NCBI RefSeq assembly: GCF_017745275.1 | Contig: NZ_JAGHZS010000006.1 | Span: 1-64,000 of the forward strand | Origin: Chitinophaga sp. | GTDB lineage: Bacteria; Bacteroidota; Bacteroidia; Chitinophagales; Chitinophagaceae | DNA: 64,000 nucleotides | Reading direction: 5' to 3' | Made by a program: the position numbers and the translations under genes | The notes under the pieces: model-generated | The model's database searches: none | What the model was told of the DNA's origin: nothing | The model's input: only the letters and a program-made list of their open reading frames with translations | Shown here: positions 44,889 through 53,007 of the stretch, in pieces | Layout: each line of letters begins with the position of its first letter | Position numbering within the stretch: position 1 is the stretch's first letter

Positions 44889-45776
44889 ATGTTAACTGTG
44901 AGGCAAAAATTCCGGCGTTTAGCCGTGGCATTTATAGCCCTTTTTATTGCCATGTTTCTTTTTAGAATACTCTATGGATATACCTATAAAGGCGTGGAAT
45001 ATGAGGAATCCGGAAGTCGTGAGTTTTTATCAGGAATTGAACGGGAGCGGAAAAATTATGCTTCTGAGAAAACGAAAGATTATAACCCTGTGAAAGGTGG
45101 CACTGCTGCGCCATCCAACATTACCAACAATCAGAAATATGAAAAAGTAGCAAGCGTACGTGCAAAGTCGTCGCATTTCACAGAAGATGAAAAGCTGCTC
45201 CACAGCATGGTGAAGCAGTTTGATGCGATTGTGCAATATCAGCAGGAATCGGGAAATAAGGGCAGCCGGGAAATCCAGATGTTGATTGGCGTATTGCCGG
45301 AGAAGTTCGATTCTTTTTATCATGCAGTGCAGGGAATAGGCACGATCAGGCATACTGCTATTACCAAAACAGATAAAACCAATGAATATCGTAAGCTGAA
45401 TGCCAAGAAAATATCATTGGAGCAGTCGTTGGCGTCGTTGAATGAACTGAAAAAGAAGCCGGGAGAAATTAAAGAGTTTATTGATCTTGATACCCGGATT
45501 TCGGAGGTAGAAACGGAGTTACAGGGACTGGGGGTAGAGTTGGGAAACTTTGATTCAGAGAATGAATTTTGCACGGTACAATTTTCTATGTATGAAGGCA
45601 GTGCTGCAAAAACAATTGGGATAGTAACCCGGTTAAAAGTAGCGCTGGATTGGACTATCAAGTACTATGCAGTATTAGTGGCGAGTATTTTTGTTGCGGC
45701 AGCAGCATCCTGGATATTGCTGAAAGTGTCAATACTGGTAGCTACATTGGTAGCAGCAGCGAAAAAAGAAGCGTAA
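44889..45776 (+). CDS. DUF4349 domain protein
   Basis: 295 residues. An N-terminal transmembrane helix (AFIALFIAMFLFRILYG) and a C-terminal one (YYAVLVASIFVAAAASWILLKV) flank a periplasmic domain with a coiled-coil (LNAKKISLEQSLASLNELKKKP ... ISEVETELQGL), the DUF4349 layout. The function is unknown. It is 21 bases after pnuC. Its TAA stop (45774-45776) lies at the outer edge of hairpin element C. Confidence 0.82.
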   Translation: MLTVRQKFRRLAVAFIALFIAMFLFRILYGYTYKGVEYEESGSREFLSGIERERKNYASEKTKDYNPVKGGTAAPSNITNNQKYEKVASVRAKSSHFTEDEKLLHSMVKQFDAIVQYQQESGNKGSREIQMLIGVLPEKFDSFYHAVQGIGTIRHTAITKTDKTNEYRKLNAKKISLEQSLASLNELKKKPGEIKEFIDLDTRISEVETELQGLGVELGNFDSENEFCTVQFSMYEGSAAKTIGIVTRLKVALDWTIKYYAVLVASIFVAAAASWILLKVSILVATLVAAAKKEA

Positions 45777-45777
45777 A

Positions 45778-45866
45778 GCAGAAAGCAAAAAGCTATTGTA
45801 GTGAATGATCAACGCGGATAATCTATACGCGCTAATCATTCACTACAATAGCTTTTTGCTTTCTGC
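45778..45866. repeat. Long hairpin element C (IVS-like)
   Basis: Arms 45778-45809 and 45835-45866 form a perfect 32-bp inverted repeat (GCAGAAAGCAAAAAGC at the outer end, GTGAATGAT at the inner). The 25-base loop contains GCGGATA ... TATACGC. It lies between the convergent DUF4349 and phosphoesterase genes and touches the DUF4349 stop. The arm core is shared with elements A and B. Confidence 0.88.
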
Positions 45867-45882
45867 CTTCTGCTTTCCGCTT

Positions 45883-47109
45883 TTACACGGTGTATTCGCC
45901 CACTTTGGTGCCATCATCTTTCAGCATGGTGAGTACCAGTTGCTGTTGATTGGCTTTTATTTTAATCAATGTTCTGGCGCCGTCTTTAGGGCCGCCACCA
46001 ATGATCAACGGATATTCGTGTTGTCCTTTCACGGGGGCGTATACGCCGTATTGATGGGTATGTCCGCAAATAAGGATATCGATTTTGTGTTTGTTGAATA
46101 GGTCGCCGAATAGTTCGCGGCAATGTTTTACGCCATGCCATTCGCCGGAGTGGTAGTGTGGTATGTGCATCATCACTACTTTGTGTTTGGCTTTTTTAAA
46201 GGCGGGGCTTTGCAGTTGTTGTTCCAGCCAGTGTGCCTGTTGTACCCGGTAGGCGTCAAAGTCAACGATGCCCGCGTATACCGGGTGTTCATCTTCTTTA
46301 TCTTCTCCCGTATCTAAAACAATAGCGGACACAGGTCCGATGGTAAATGTAAAATAGTTGCCATGGCCGGGATTGTTGAAGTACTGGTGCCATTCCCGGG
46401 CGTATTTACCGCGCGTTTCATGGTTGCCTCTTACATACATAAAAGGCGTTTGCGTGGAAAAGGTATCGCCGCAGGGGATGAGCAGATGGTCGATGATCTG
46501 TTGCTCATCGGCCTGGTAGTCGAATACATCTCCGTTAAAGAATACAAAGTCGTAAGGATCGTTCCCGTTCAATCCCATCAGGTGTGGGATAGAGGCGGGG
46601 CGGTCGTGGATATCATTGATGATGACCCATGATACTTCTTTTGCCTGCGGGTCGGGAGCGGTGAATGTATAGGTTTCACTGCTGATCGTTTCTCCGTAGA
46701 TGAGTTTGTAGGGTTCAAAAGAGAGGATATCTTTCGAGTATACTTTATAGCTATATTTTTTTCCGGGCTCCAGGTGACTGAGTTCGATGCGGTGGAGGCG
46801 GTTGTTGGCGTCTACCAGTCCGTTGGTGATGCTATGGGCCTTTTTGTTGAGTTGTCCGTCGGTACCATATTCCACCCAGCTGTAGCAGGGGCGTCCGGTG
46901 AGCCACATCACGGAAATGCTGTTTGGGCCGGGATATTGAAGGTAGGGTTTGCAGAGGAAGCTATGTTCGGGAGCGGCGGTAGTGGGCTGGCTGGCCAGGT
47001 TGCCTGCTTTGGCAACGGCTGGTACCAGTCCGCTGATGCCGATGAGTCCGGCCGTGGAAAGATGTCCGAGGAATGACCTGCGGGATTGTTCACTGTTAAT
47101 TTTTTTCAT
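45883..47109 (-). CDS. Exported metallophosphoesterase
   Basis: 408 residues. A Tat-like leader (QSRRSFLGHLSTAGLIGISG) precedes a fibronectin/purple-acid-phosphatase-like N-terminal domain. A metallophosphoesterase domain follows: INDIHDRP, FFNGDVFDYQ, VRGNHETRG, MMHIPHYH and CGHTHQYG. It probably hydrolyses phosphomonoesters or diesters in the periplasm. Its 3' end abuts hairpin element C. Confidence 0.92.
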   Translation of the reverse strand: MKKINSEQSRRSFLGHLSTAGLIGISGLVPAVAKAGNLASQPTTAAPEHSFLCKPYLQYPGPNSISVMWLTGRPCYSWVEYGTDGQLNKKAHSITNGLVDANNRLHRIELSHLEPGKKYSYKVYSKDILSFEPYKLIYGETISSETYTFTAPDPQAKEVSWVIINDIHDRPASIPHLMGLNGNDPYDFVFFNGDVFDYQADEQQIIDHLLIPCGDTFSTQTPFMYVRGNHETRGKYAREWHQYFNNPGHGNYFTFTIGPVSAIVLDTGEDKEDEHPVYAGIVDFDAYRVQQAHWLEQQLQSPAFKKAKHKVVMMHIPHYHSGEWHGVKHCRELFGDLFNKHKIDILICGHTHQYGVYAPVKGQHEYPLIIGGGPKDGARTLIKIKANQQQLVLTMLKDDGTKVGEYTV

Positions 47110-47450
47110 ATTTATATATTATATATATCAGGATAGTGGCTAAAAATAGTAAACGGACCAGGAAAAGGAAGCTATTTTTATATGGACGGCGGAGCGTTGC
47201 AGGTACTTATTTATAAATAATAATTATTTATAATTTGATAGACTGCGCTTTGCATTGCCGGGGGATAAAAGTTTATTAATGATAAAAACGTGGAGAAATG
47301 GGCCGGGAAAAGGTTTTTTTTCATCGTTAGCGTTTTGATATTCACCTATTAACTCTTACCTTTGCGGCAAATTTTGGAGACTGTAGTGACGTATTGCTAC
47401 GGTTTTTAGAACAGTTACATTTTAGTATTTTTATAAACCGCTTTAAAAAT
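47110..47450 (+). promoter_or_regulatory. Intergenic region with atpD promoter
   Basis: About 340 bases. TTTTG (47333-47337), a 19-base spacer and TACCTTTG (47357-47364) match the Bacteroidota sigma promoter closely, giving an estimated 80-base leader before atpD. No other gene is visible. Confidence 0.7.
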
Positions 47451-48953
47451 ATGCCTAACACAGGTAAGATCAAACAAATTATCGGTCCCGTGGTGGACGT
47501 GCACTTTGATGACAAATTGCCCGAAATCTACAGCGCATTGGAAATTACCCGCGAAAATGGTCAGAAGGTAGTATTGGAAGTACAGCAGCACCTGGGTGAA
47601 GACAGCGTGCGTACCGTAGCGATGGACTCCACAGATGGTATGGTTCGTGGCATGGCTGTAGTTGATAAGGGCGCGCCTATTAAAATGCCAATTGGCGACC
47701 AGGTTAAAGGACGTTTGTTCAATGTGGTAGGTGAAGCGATTGACGGATTAGGAGATATCGATACTTCAAACGGTTACCCTATTCACCGTGAACCGCCTAA
47801 ATTTGAAGATCTGGCAACTGAAACAGAAGTACTGTTCACTGGTATCAAAGTAATTGACCTGATTGAGCCATATGCAAAAGGTGGTAAAATTGGTTTGTTC
47901 GGTGGTGCCGGTGTGGGTAAAACAGTATTGATCCAGGAGCTGATCAACAACATCGCAAAAGGTTACGAAGGTTTGTCCGTATTCGCCGGTGTAGGTGAGC
48001 GTACCCGTGAAGGGAACGATCTGATGCGTGAGATGATCGAAGCGAACATCGTAAAATACGGTGATAAATTTAAAGAATCAATGGAACACGGTGACTGGAA
48101 CGTTGCCGCTGTAGATAAAGAATTACTGAAACAATCACAGGCTACGTTTGTGTTTGGTCAGATGAACGAACCACCTGGAGCACGTGCACGTGTGGCTTTG
48201 TCTGGTTTGACCCTGGCAGAATATTTCCGTGATGGAGATGGCACTGCAGGTGGTGGTAGAGATATCCTGTTCTTCGTAGATAACATCTTCCGTTTCACCC
48301 AGGCAGGTTCTGAAGTATCCGCGCTGTTAGGCCGTATGCCTTCTGCGGTAGGTTACCAGCCAACCCTGGCAACTGAAATGGGTCTGATGCAGGAACGTAT
48401 CACCTCCACTAAAAATGGTTCCATCACTTCCGTACAGGCGGTTTACGTACCTGCGGATGACTTGACGGATCCGGCTCCGGCAACAACCTTCTCCCACCTG
48501 GATGCTACCACCGTATTGGATCGTAAGATCTCCGATCTTGGTATCTATCCTGCGGTGAGCCCGCTGGAATCAACTTCCCGTATCCTGACACCAGCTATCG
48601 TGGGTGAAGCTCACTATAACTGTGCTCAGCGTGTGAAAATGATCCTGCAACGCTATAAAGAACTGCAAGATATCATCGCCATCCTCGGTCTGGATGAATT
48701 GAGCGATGAAGATAAACTGACAGTATCCCGCGCCCGTCGTGTACAACGTTTCCTGTCACAACCTTTCCACGTGGCAGAACAGTTTACCGGTCTGAAAGGT
48801 GTACTGGTACCAATCGAAGAAACTATCCGTGGCTTTAACATGATCATGGACGGTGAAGTAGATGAGTATCCTGAAGCAGCTTTCAACCTGGTAGGTAACA
48901 TCGAAGCAGCTATTGAAAAAGGTAAGAAATTACTGGAAGCAGCGAATAACTAA
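47451..48953 (+). CDS. atpD: ATP synthase F1 subunit beta
   Basis: 500 residues from MPNTGKIKQIIG, the conserved N-terminus; an upstream in-frame ATG is not used. Walker A GGAGVGKTV, VGERTREGNDL, and DNIFRFTQAGSEVSALLGRMPSAVGYQPTL are canonical. It is the catalytic subunit of F1Fo ATP synthase on the cytoplasmic side of the membrane. Only beta and epsilon genes lie here; the rest of the complex must be elsewhere, as in other Bacteroidota. A strong hairpin follows directly. Confidence 0.97.
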   Translation: MPNTGKIKQIIGPVVDVHFDDKLPEIYSALEITRENGQKVVLEVQQHLGEDSVRTVAMDSTDGMVRGMAVVDKGAPIKMPIGDQVKGRLFNVVGEAIDGLGDIDTSNGYPIHREPPKFEDLATETEVLFTGIKVIDLIEPYAKGGKIGLFGGAGVGKTVLIQELINNIAKGYEGLSVFAGVGERTREGNDLMREMIEANIVKYGDKFKESMEHGDWNVAAVDKELLKQSQATFVFGQMNEPPGARARVALSGLTLAEYFRDGDGTAGGGRDILFFVDNIFRFTQAGSEVSALLGRMPSAVGYQPTLATEMGLMQERITSTKNGSITSVQAVYVPADDLTDPAPATTFSHLDATTVLDRKISDLGIYPAVSPLESTSRILTPAIVGEAHYNCAQRVKMILQRYKELQDIIAILGLDELSDEDKLTVSRARRVQRFLSQPFHVAEQFTGLKGVLVPIEETIRGFNMIMDGEVDEYPEAAFNLVGNIEAAIEKGKKLLEAANN

Positions 48954-48960
48954 TTAAGTC

Positions 48961-48987
48961 AATGATCCCGGTTCCGCCGGGATCATT
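48961..48987 (+). promoter_or_regulatory. Intercistronic hairpin between atpD and atpC
   Basis: AATGATCCCGG-TTCCG-CCGGGATCATT is an 11-bp perfect stem. It lies 7 bases after the atpD stop and 25 bases before the atpC ATG. No T-run follows, so it is more likely an RNA stabiliser or attenuator tuning beta:epsilon stoichiometry than a full terminator. Confidence 0.7.
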
Positions 48988-49012
48988 ACCCTTCACCATT
49001 TACGATCATAAC

Positions 49013-49270
49013 ATGCTATTAGAAGTATTAACACCAGAAAGAAAATTATATGCCGGAGAAGTGTACGGAGTACAACTGCCGGGCATTGACGGTTCTTTTG
49101 AAATACTGGATAAACATGCGCCATTAATTGCAGCTCTCGGAAATGGTAAAATGAAAGTGCTGACAGATAAAACTCACGCCGAGTTTTTCACTATCAGCGG
49201 TGGATTCGTGGAAGTATTGCGCAATAAGGCTACCGTACTCGTAGAAGGCGCTGTAGCAGTGGAAAAATAA
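49013..49270 (+). CDS. atpC: ATP synthase F1 subunit epsilon (N-terminal domain only)
   Basis: 85 residues from MLLEVLTPER; an upstream ATG at 48962 would lie inside the hairpin. It contains the beta-sandwich domain (LYAGEVYGVQLPGIDGSFEIL, APLIAALGNGKMKV) but lacks the C-terminal two-helix inhibitory domain, as is usual in Bacteroidota. It connects the F1 catalytic head to the rotor. Confidence 0.92.
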   Translation: MLLEVLTPERKLYAGEVYGVQLPGIDGSFEILDKHAPLIAALGNGKMKVLTDKTHAEFFTISGGFVEVLRNKATVLVEGAVAVEK

Positions 49271-49295
49271 GCATACCAGCTAAAGATAATAACCA

Positions 49296-49325
49296 GGCCG
49301 GGTAAGATTACCCGGCCTTTGTTTT
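49296..49325 (+). terminator. Terminator after atpC
   Basis: GGCCGGGTAA / TTACCCGGCC stem followed by TTTGTTTTG, 25 bases after the atpC stop. Confidence 0.8.
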
Positions 49326-49773
49326 GTCCTAACTATTCCAATCTTAGATGACCCGCTTGTAAACAGGACTGCTCACCGGGATTTCCTCTCTATTCATCTA
49401 TATACAATACATCACCTCCACGGCTATACGAGATAACCGCAGTGATATACTGTACATCAATAGTCAACCCCTATCAAGGGCTGAGTATATTACCTAATGA
49501 ATATGCCTTGACAATAAATTATTAGTATTCAGGTAGAATCTGGTATCGGTTCGGTTCTATAGAAGGAGCAAAATGTTTTTCATAGGTTTTGCCTTCATAG
49601 GTGTATTCTTATCGGTTATTTACTTACCTGAAAACGGGTTATGTAACTGGTAATAATTAGCAATTACTTTAGCAAGATATCTAATTTGTTTTAAATAACT
49701 AACATTCCCGCTGTTCATTTTTTACTTTAAAAAACGAACCCGGCCGATGTTGTTCTTTTTCAGATTATTACCA
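49326..49773. other. Intergenic region after the atp genes
   Basis: About 450 bases. The only feature of note is a 26-codon frame from ATG 49573 to TAA 49653 with an upstream AGGAG and one hydrophobic stretch (FFIGFAFIGVFLSVIYLPE). It may be a small membrane peptide or a relic; I do not call it a gene. Confidence 0.4.
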
Positions 49774-50331
49774 TCAGTTTAAGGAAGGATCAATAGGGTA
49801 ATTTGCCATCAGGGCAAAGCTGCTGCCAAGATTTTTAAGAGACTGCTGCCATATTTGCTGCTCATTTGATTCAAATACCAGCGACGCATCCGTTTGAGAG
49901 AGAATCCACGACTTATCCTTCACCTCTTCCTCCAGTTGTCCTTCTGTCCAACCAGAATACCCGATAAAGAATTTTACTTTGTCCGGGTCCAGCAAACCCT
50001 GATTAAGCGCCGCTACCACCTCATCAAACCTGCCACCCCAGTATATACCAGGCATGATTTCCAGTCCCCCGGTTATCAATTCCGGCTGCCGGTGAATAAA
50101 ATGTACGGTATCCATTTGTACCGGCCCCCCATAATAAACCGGTACATTACCAATCAACACTTCCGGTACCAGGTCACTCAGCGTTTGATCGAATAACTTA
50201 TTGATTACAAAGCCAAAACTGCCTTTTTCCTGGTACTCGCAAAGCAATACTACCGTGCGGGTGAAATTCGGATCTTTTAAAAATGGATCAGCTATCAGCA
50301 AAATGCCGGGCGACAAAGTTACCATAGACAT
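49774..50331 (-). CDS. yqgE: YqgE/AlgH family (UPF0301) protein
   Basis: 185 residues, standard UPF0301 size: GILLIADPFLKDPNFTRTVVLLCEY, GSFGFVINKLF, VYYGGPVQMDTVHFIH and FFIGYSGWTEGQLEEEV are family signatures. The fold is known; the role is still unclear. It lies downstream of a candidate small RNA or attenuator on the same strand. Confidence 0.93.
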   Translation of the reverse strand: MSMVTLSPGILLIADPFLKDPNFTRTVVLLCEYQEKGSFGFVINKLFDQTLSDLVPEVLIGNVPVYYGGPVQMDTVHFIHRQPELITGGLEIMPGIYWGGRFDEVVAALNQGLLDPDKVKFFIGYSGWTEGQLEEEVKDKSWILSQTDASLVFESNEQQIWQQSLKNLGSSFALMANYPIDPSLN

Positions 50332-50404
50332 ACAATTTTATAGCCTGTTCAAATTTAAATAAATGATTGAATAGTAAAGAAAAAAGAAAGCGGAGAGTAG
50401 GAAA

Positions 50405-50548
50405 AATAAAAAAAGGAGGCTAGAAAACCTCCTTACCATTTTATCAACCAAAATCTAAATCGCTTATGGAACGAATCCACATCGATGTATGTAGAAAGTT
50501 TAATTACTTTGTTATGATCTTATACTAATCAAATTTAGTACCAGATTC
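50405..50548 (-). ncRNA. Candidate small RNA or yqgE leader with terminator
   Basis: On the minus strand a TACCTTTG box (50554-50561) predicts a start near 50548. A stem AAGGAGG/CCTCCTT (50413-50434) followed by a run of T ends the transcript about 140 nt later. A 12-codon frame (MWIRSISDLDFG) lies within. It could be a free small RNA or an attenuated leader of yqgE, which starts about 75 bases further on. Confidence 0.5.
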
Positions 50549-50553
50549 TGAAG

Positions 50554-50561
50554 CAAAGGTA
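50554..50561 (-). promoter_or_regulatory. Promoter box of the candidate small RNA
   Basis: TACCTTTG on the minus strand, a perfect TAnnTTTG match preceding the predicted short transcript. Confidence 0.5.
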
Positions 50562-50724
50562 AGGAAAGATGAATTAATAAAATCAGCAGTGCCCAGTTAA
50601 AATTACGTTAAAGTAATGTTGTATTGCTGTTAATAAAGCTGCTTGCCAGAGCCAGCCCGGAATTTTGTATCATAGTTGCTACAGCAAATATCTTTTTTAA
50701 CATATTTTAGTATTTCTGTACACT

Positions 50725-50732
50725 TATCTTTG
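50725..50732 (+). promoter_or_regulatory. Promoter box of sensor kinase gene
   Basis: TATCTTTG matches TAnnTTTG and lies about 30 bases before the kinase ATG. Confidence 0.55.
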
Positions 50733-50761
50733 ACGTAATTTAAAGTCTGACAAAAAGTTAC

Positions 50762-52138
50762 ATGATACCACTCAAGAAAATCTTTCCCGTTATCGTTGTG
50801 CTCATTACCTTGTCCCTGCTGGGAATTATTTACATCCAGGTAAGCTGGATCAAAAGTGCTGTTCTTATTAAACAGGAACAAATCTTTCAGCGGGCGGTTA
50901 GTATGACTAATGATGTATACAACGACATGATGTCACGCCGCCAGGCTGCCGTGTTGTTTAAGCTGGATAATTCAGTGGTAAAAGACCAGTCAGGCGTATC
51001 GAAAGGCTTTAACCTCGACGTAGCCCGTATGGGGTTTAATGCACCGGCAGTGAGCGATTTTTTCACAGTACAGGAAGTCAGACGTTGCATCAAGGCCAAT
51101 ATGAGGAAAAATCACCTCGATTCTACCAATTTTGAATTCGCCATCCTTGGACTAGTTCCAGGGTCAGATATCGCCACTATCAAAATGCAATCGGCCGGAT
51201 TCGTGAAAATGTATGAAAAGAGCCAGAAAGATAGCCTGAAGAATATCAATGACTATAAAATACAGGTGATCCCCCTCTCGGAGCAGAACGACTACAGCGC
51301 CAAAGCAGAACGGCTCATGATCGTAATGCCTACTGATGACTCTATTGCAAAACAACTGGGAATGATGATTACGGGCGGGATCCTGTTCACCATGATCATC
51401 ATCACCGCTTTTGCGCTCACTATCCGGACGCTGCTAAATCAGAAAAAACTTTCGGAAATAAAGTCGGACTTCATCAACAACATGACCCATGAGCTGAAAA
51501 CGCCACTGGCCACCATCTCCCTGGCGATAGACGCCATCAGGAACGAAAAAGTCATGTCCAAACCGGAAAAAATCCAATACTTCTCCGGTATCATAAAAGA
51601 AGAAAATAAACGCATGAATAAACAGGTGGAAAGCATTCTGCAATCTGCCCTGCTGGAAAAAGATGAAATAGCCCTGAAATTACAGGCCACCGACGTACAT
51701 GCTGTTATTCAGAATACCACTGATAACCTGCAATTACAGCTTGCTGCCAAAAATGGCGTAGTGGATCTGCAACTGGATGCCATTAACCCCGTAATTATGG
51801 CAGATGACGTGCATTTCTCCAACCTGATCTTTAACCTGATGGACAATGCCATCAAGTACTCCAATGATCAACTGGAAATAAAAATACAAACGTATAATAC
51901 CCGCAAAAGCCTGTTCATCGTGATTGCCGACAACGGTATCGGTATGAGCCGCGATACTATTTCACGTATCTTTGAAAAATTCTATCGCGCCCATACCGGG
52001 AATGTGCATAATGTAAAAGGATTTGGGTTGGGACTCACCTACGTGAAGGCGATTGTGGATGCACACAAAGGAAAAATTAAGGTGGAAAGTACCATTGGTA
52101 AAGGCAGTAAGTTTACCCTGGAGTTTCCACAGGACTAG
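50762..52138 (+). CDS. Sensor histidine kinase
   Basis: 458 residues. Two transmembrane helices (about 7-27 and 200-222) flank a periplasmic sensor domain without a recognised fold. HisKA follows with H243 (NNMTHELKTPLAT), then HATPase (N-box NLMDNAIKYS, DNGIGM, GFGLGLTYVKAI). It resembles the RprX-type kinases of Bacteroidota, but the response regulator that usually follows such kinases is not present; a ThiF-like gene follows instead. Its partner is unknown. Confidence 0.92.
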   Translation: MIPLKKIFPVIVVLITLSLLGIIYIQVSWIKSAVLIKQEQIFQRAVSMTNDVYNDMMSRRQAAVLFKLDNSVVKDQSGVSKGFNLDVARMGFNAPAVSDFFTVQEVRRCIKANMRKNHLDSTNFEFAILGLVPGSDIATIKMQSAGFVKMYEKSQKDSLKNINDYKIQVIPLSEQNDYSAKAERLMIVMPTDDSIAKQLGMMITGGILFTMIIITAFALTIRTLLNQKKLSEIKSDFINNMTHELKTPLATISLAIDAIRNEKVMSKPEKIQYFSGIIKEENKRMNKQVESILQSALLEKDEIALKLQATDVHAVIQNTTDNLQLQLAAKNGVVDLQLDAINPVIMADDVHFSNLIFNLMDNAIKYSNDQLEIKIQTYNTRKSLFIVIADNGIGMSRDTISRIFEKFYRAHTGNVHNVKGFGLGLTYVKAIVDAHKGKIKVESTIGKGSKFTLEFPQD

Positions 52139-52154
52139 ATAAACGAGAAAGCAC

Positions 52155-52967
52155 ATGATACTGAGTGAAAAAGAGATACAGCATTTCAAACATCCTATTG
52201 CCGTGCCGGGCATGGGGATCGGTATGCAGGAAAAGCTGAAGGAAGCCCGTGTACTGGTAGTAGGTGCCGGCGGACTAGGAAGCCCGGTGGTACAATACCT
52301 CAGCGCCAGCGGCATTGGTGTACTTGGCATTGCTGATTATGGCGTGATCAATGACGAAGATATGCACAGGCAGCCGGTATACCAGATGCAGGATATCCGT
52401 AAGCATAAGGCTAAAATGGCCGCCAGCAGGCTTTGGGCGGTAAATCCATATACCAAACATTATCCCATCCTCATGCAGGTAAAACCGGAATCCATTGGGA
52501 TGATGCTGGTTGGATTTGACCTCGTAATAGATTGTACCCAGCATTCACCTACTCACCTGGTGATCAACGATGCCTGCCTGGTACATAACAAACCCTTTAT
52601 TATCGGTGAAGTACACAACTGGATGGCCTGGTTTGCCGGCTTCAATATGCCGATGCCGGATGGCTCAAACCCTGCTTCTTACCGTTGTGCATTGCCACTT
52701 ACAGAAGACTACCGCAATTTCGACGCAGGTGCTATCGGCGCAACCCACGGGGCTTTGGGCATGCAAATCGTGTGTGAAGTTATTAAATACCTGATGGGAG
52801 TTTCCGGAGGAATTGCCGGAAAATTATATGGTATTGATTACCTCCATAATCAAACCCAGGTGCATGAATTACAGGCGGATACTGCGCTGATTGAAGCCAC
52901 CCGTGCGGCGGGCGTACTCACCGCAGAAGAATACGGACTGGAGATTGTACCGGATGTGGAAGACTAA
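52155..52967 (+). CDS. ThiF/MoeB/HesA-family E1-like protein
   Basis: 270 residues. Nucleotide-binding motif GAGGLGSPVV, then HRQ, KHKAKM and a VIDCTQHSPTH segment where adenylating enzymes usually have DCTDN, so the metal-binding Asp is replaced. No zinc CxxC pairs are visible, and the usual catalytic Cys region reads NFDAGAIGATHGALG. It may still adenylate a sulfur-carrier protein, or be a degenerate member. No ThiS or MoaD partner is nearby. It lies 16 bases after the kinase gene. Confidence 0.82.
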   Translation: MILSEKEIQHFKHPIAVPGMGIGMQEKLKEARVLVVGAGGLGSPVVQYLSASGIGVLGIADYGVINDEDMHRQPVYQMQDIRKHKAKMAASRLWAVNPYTKHYPILMQVKPESIGMMLVGFDLVIDCTQHSPTHLVINDACLVHNKPFIIGEVHNWMAWFAGFNMPMPDGSNPASYRCALPLTEDYRNFDAGAIGATHGALGMQIVCEVIKYLMGVSGGIAGKLYGIDYLHNQTQVHELQADTALIEATRAAGVLTAEEYGLEIVPDVED

Positions 52968-52973
52968 ATATTT

Positions 52974-53004
52974 GCTGTAACTCCCGTTGGCCGGGAGTTA
53001 CAGC
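52974..53004. terminator. Hairpin between convergent genes
   Basis: GCTGTAACTCCCG / CGGGAGTTACAGC is a 13-bp perfect stem with loop TTGGC. It sits just after the ThiF-like stop and just before the stop of the convergent carboxypeptidase gene. It is probably a bidirectional terminator, though T-runs are weak. Confidence 0.7.
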
Positions 53005-53007
53005 ACC

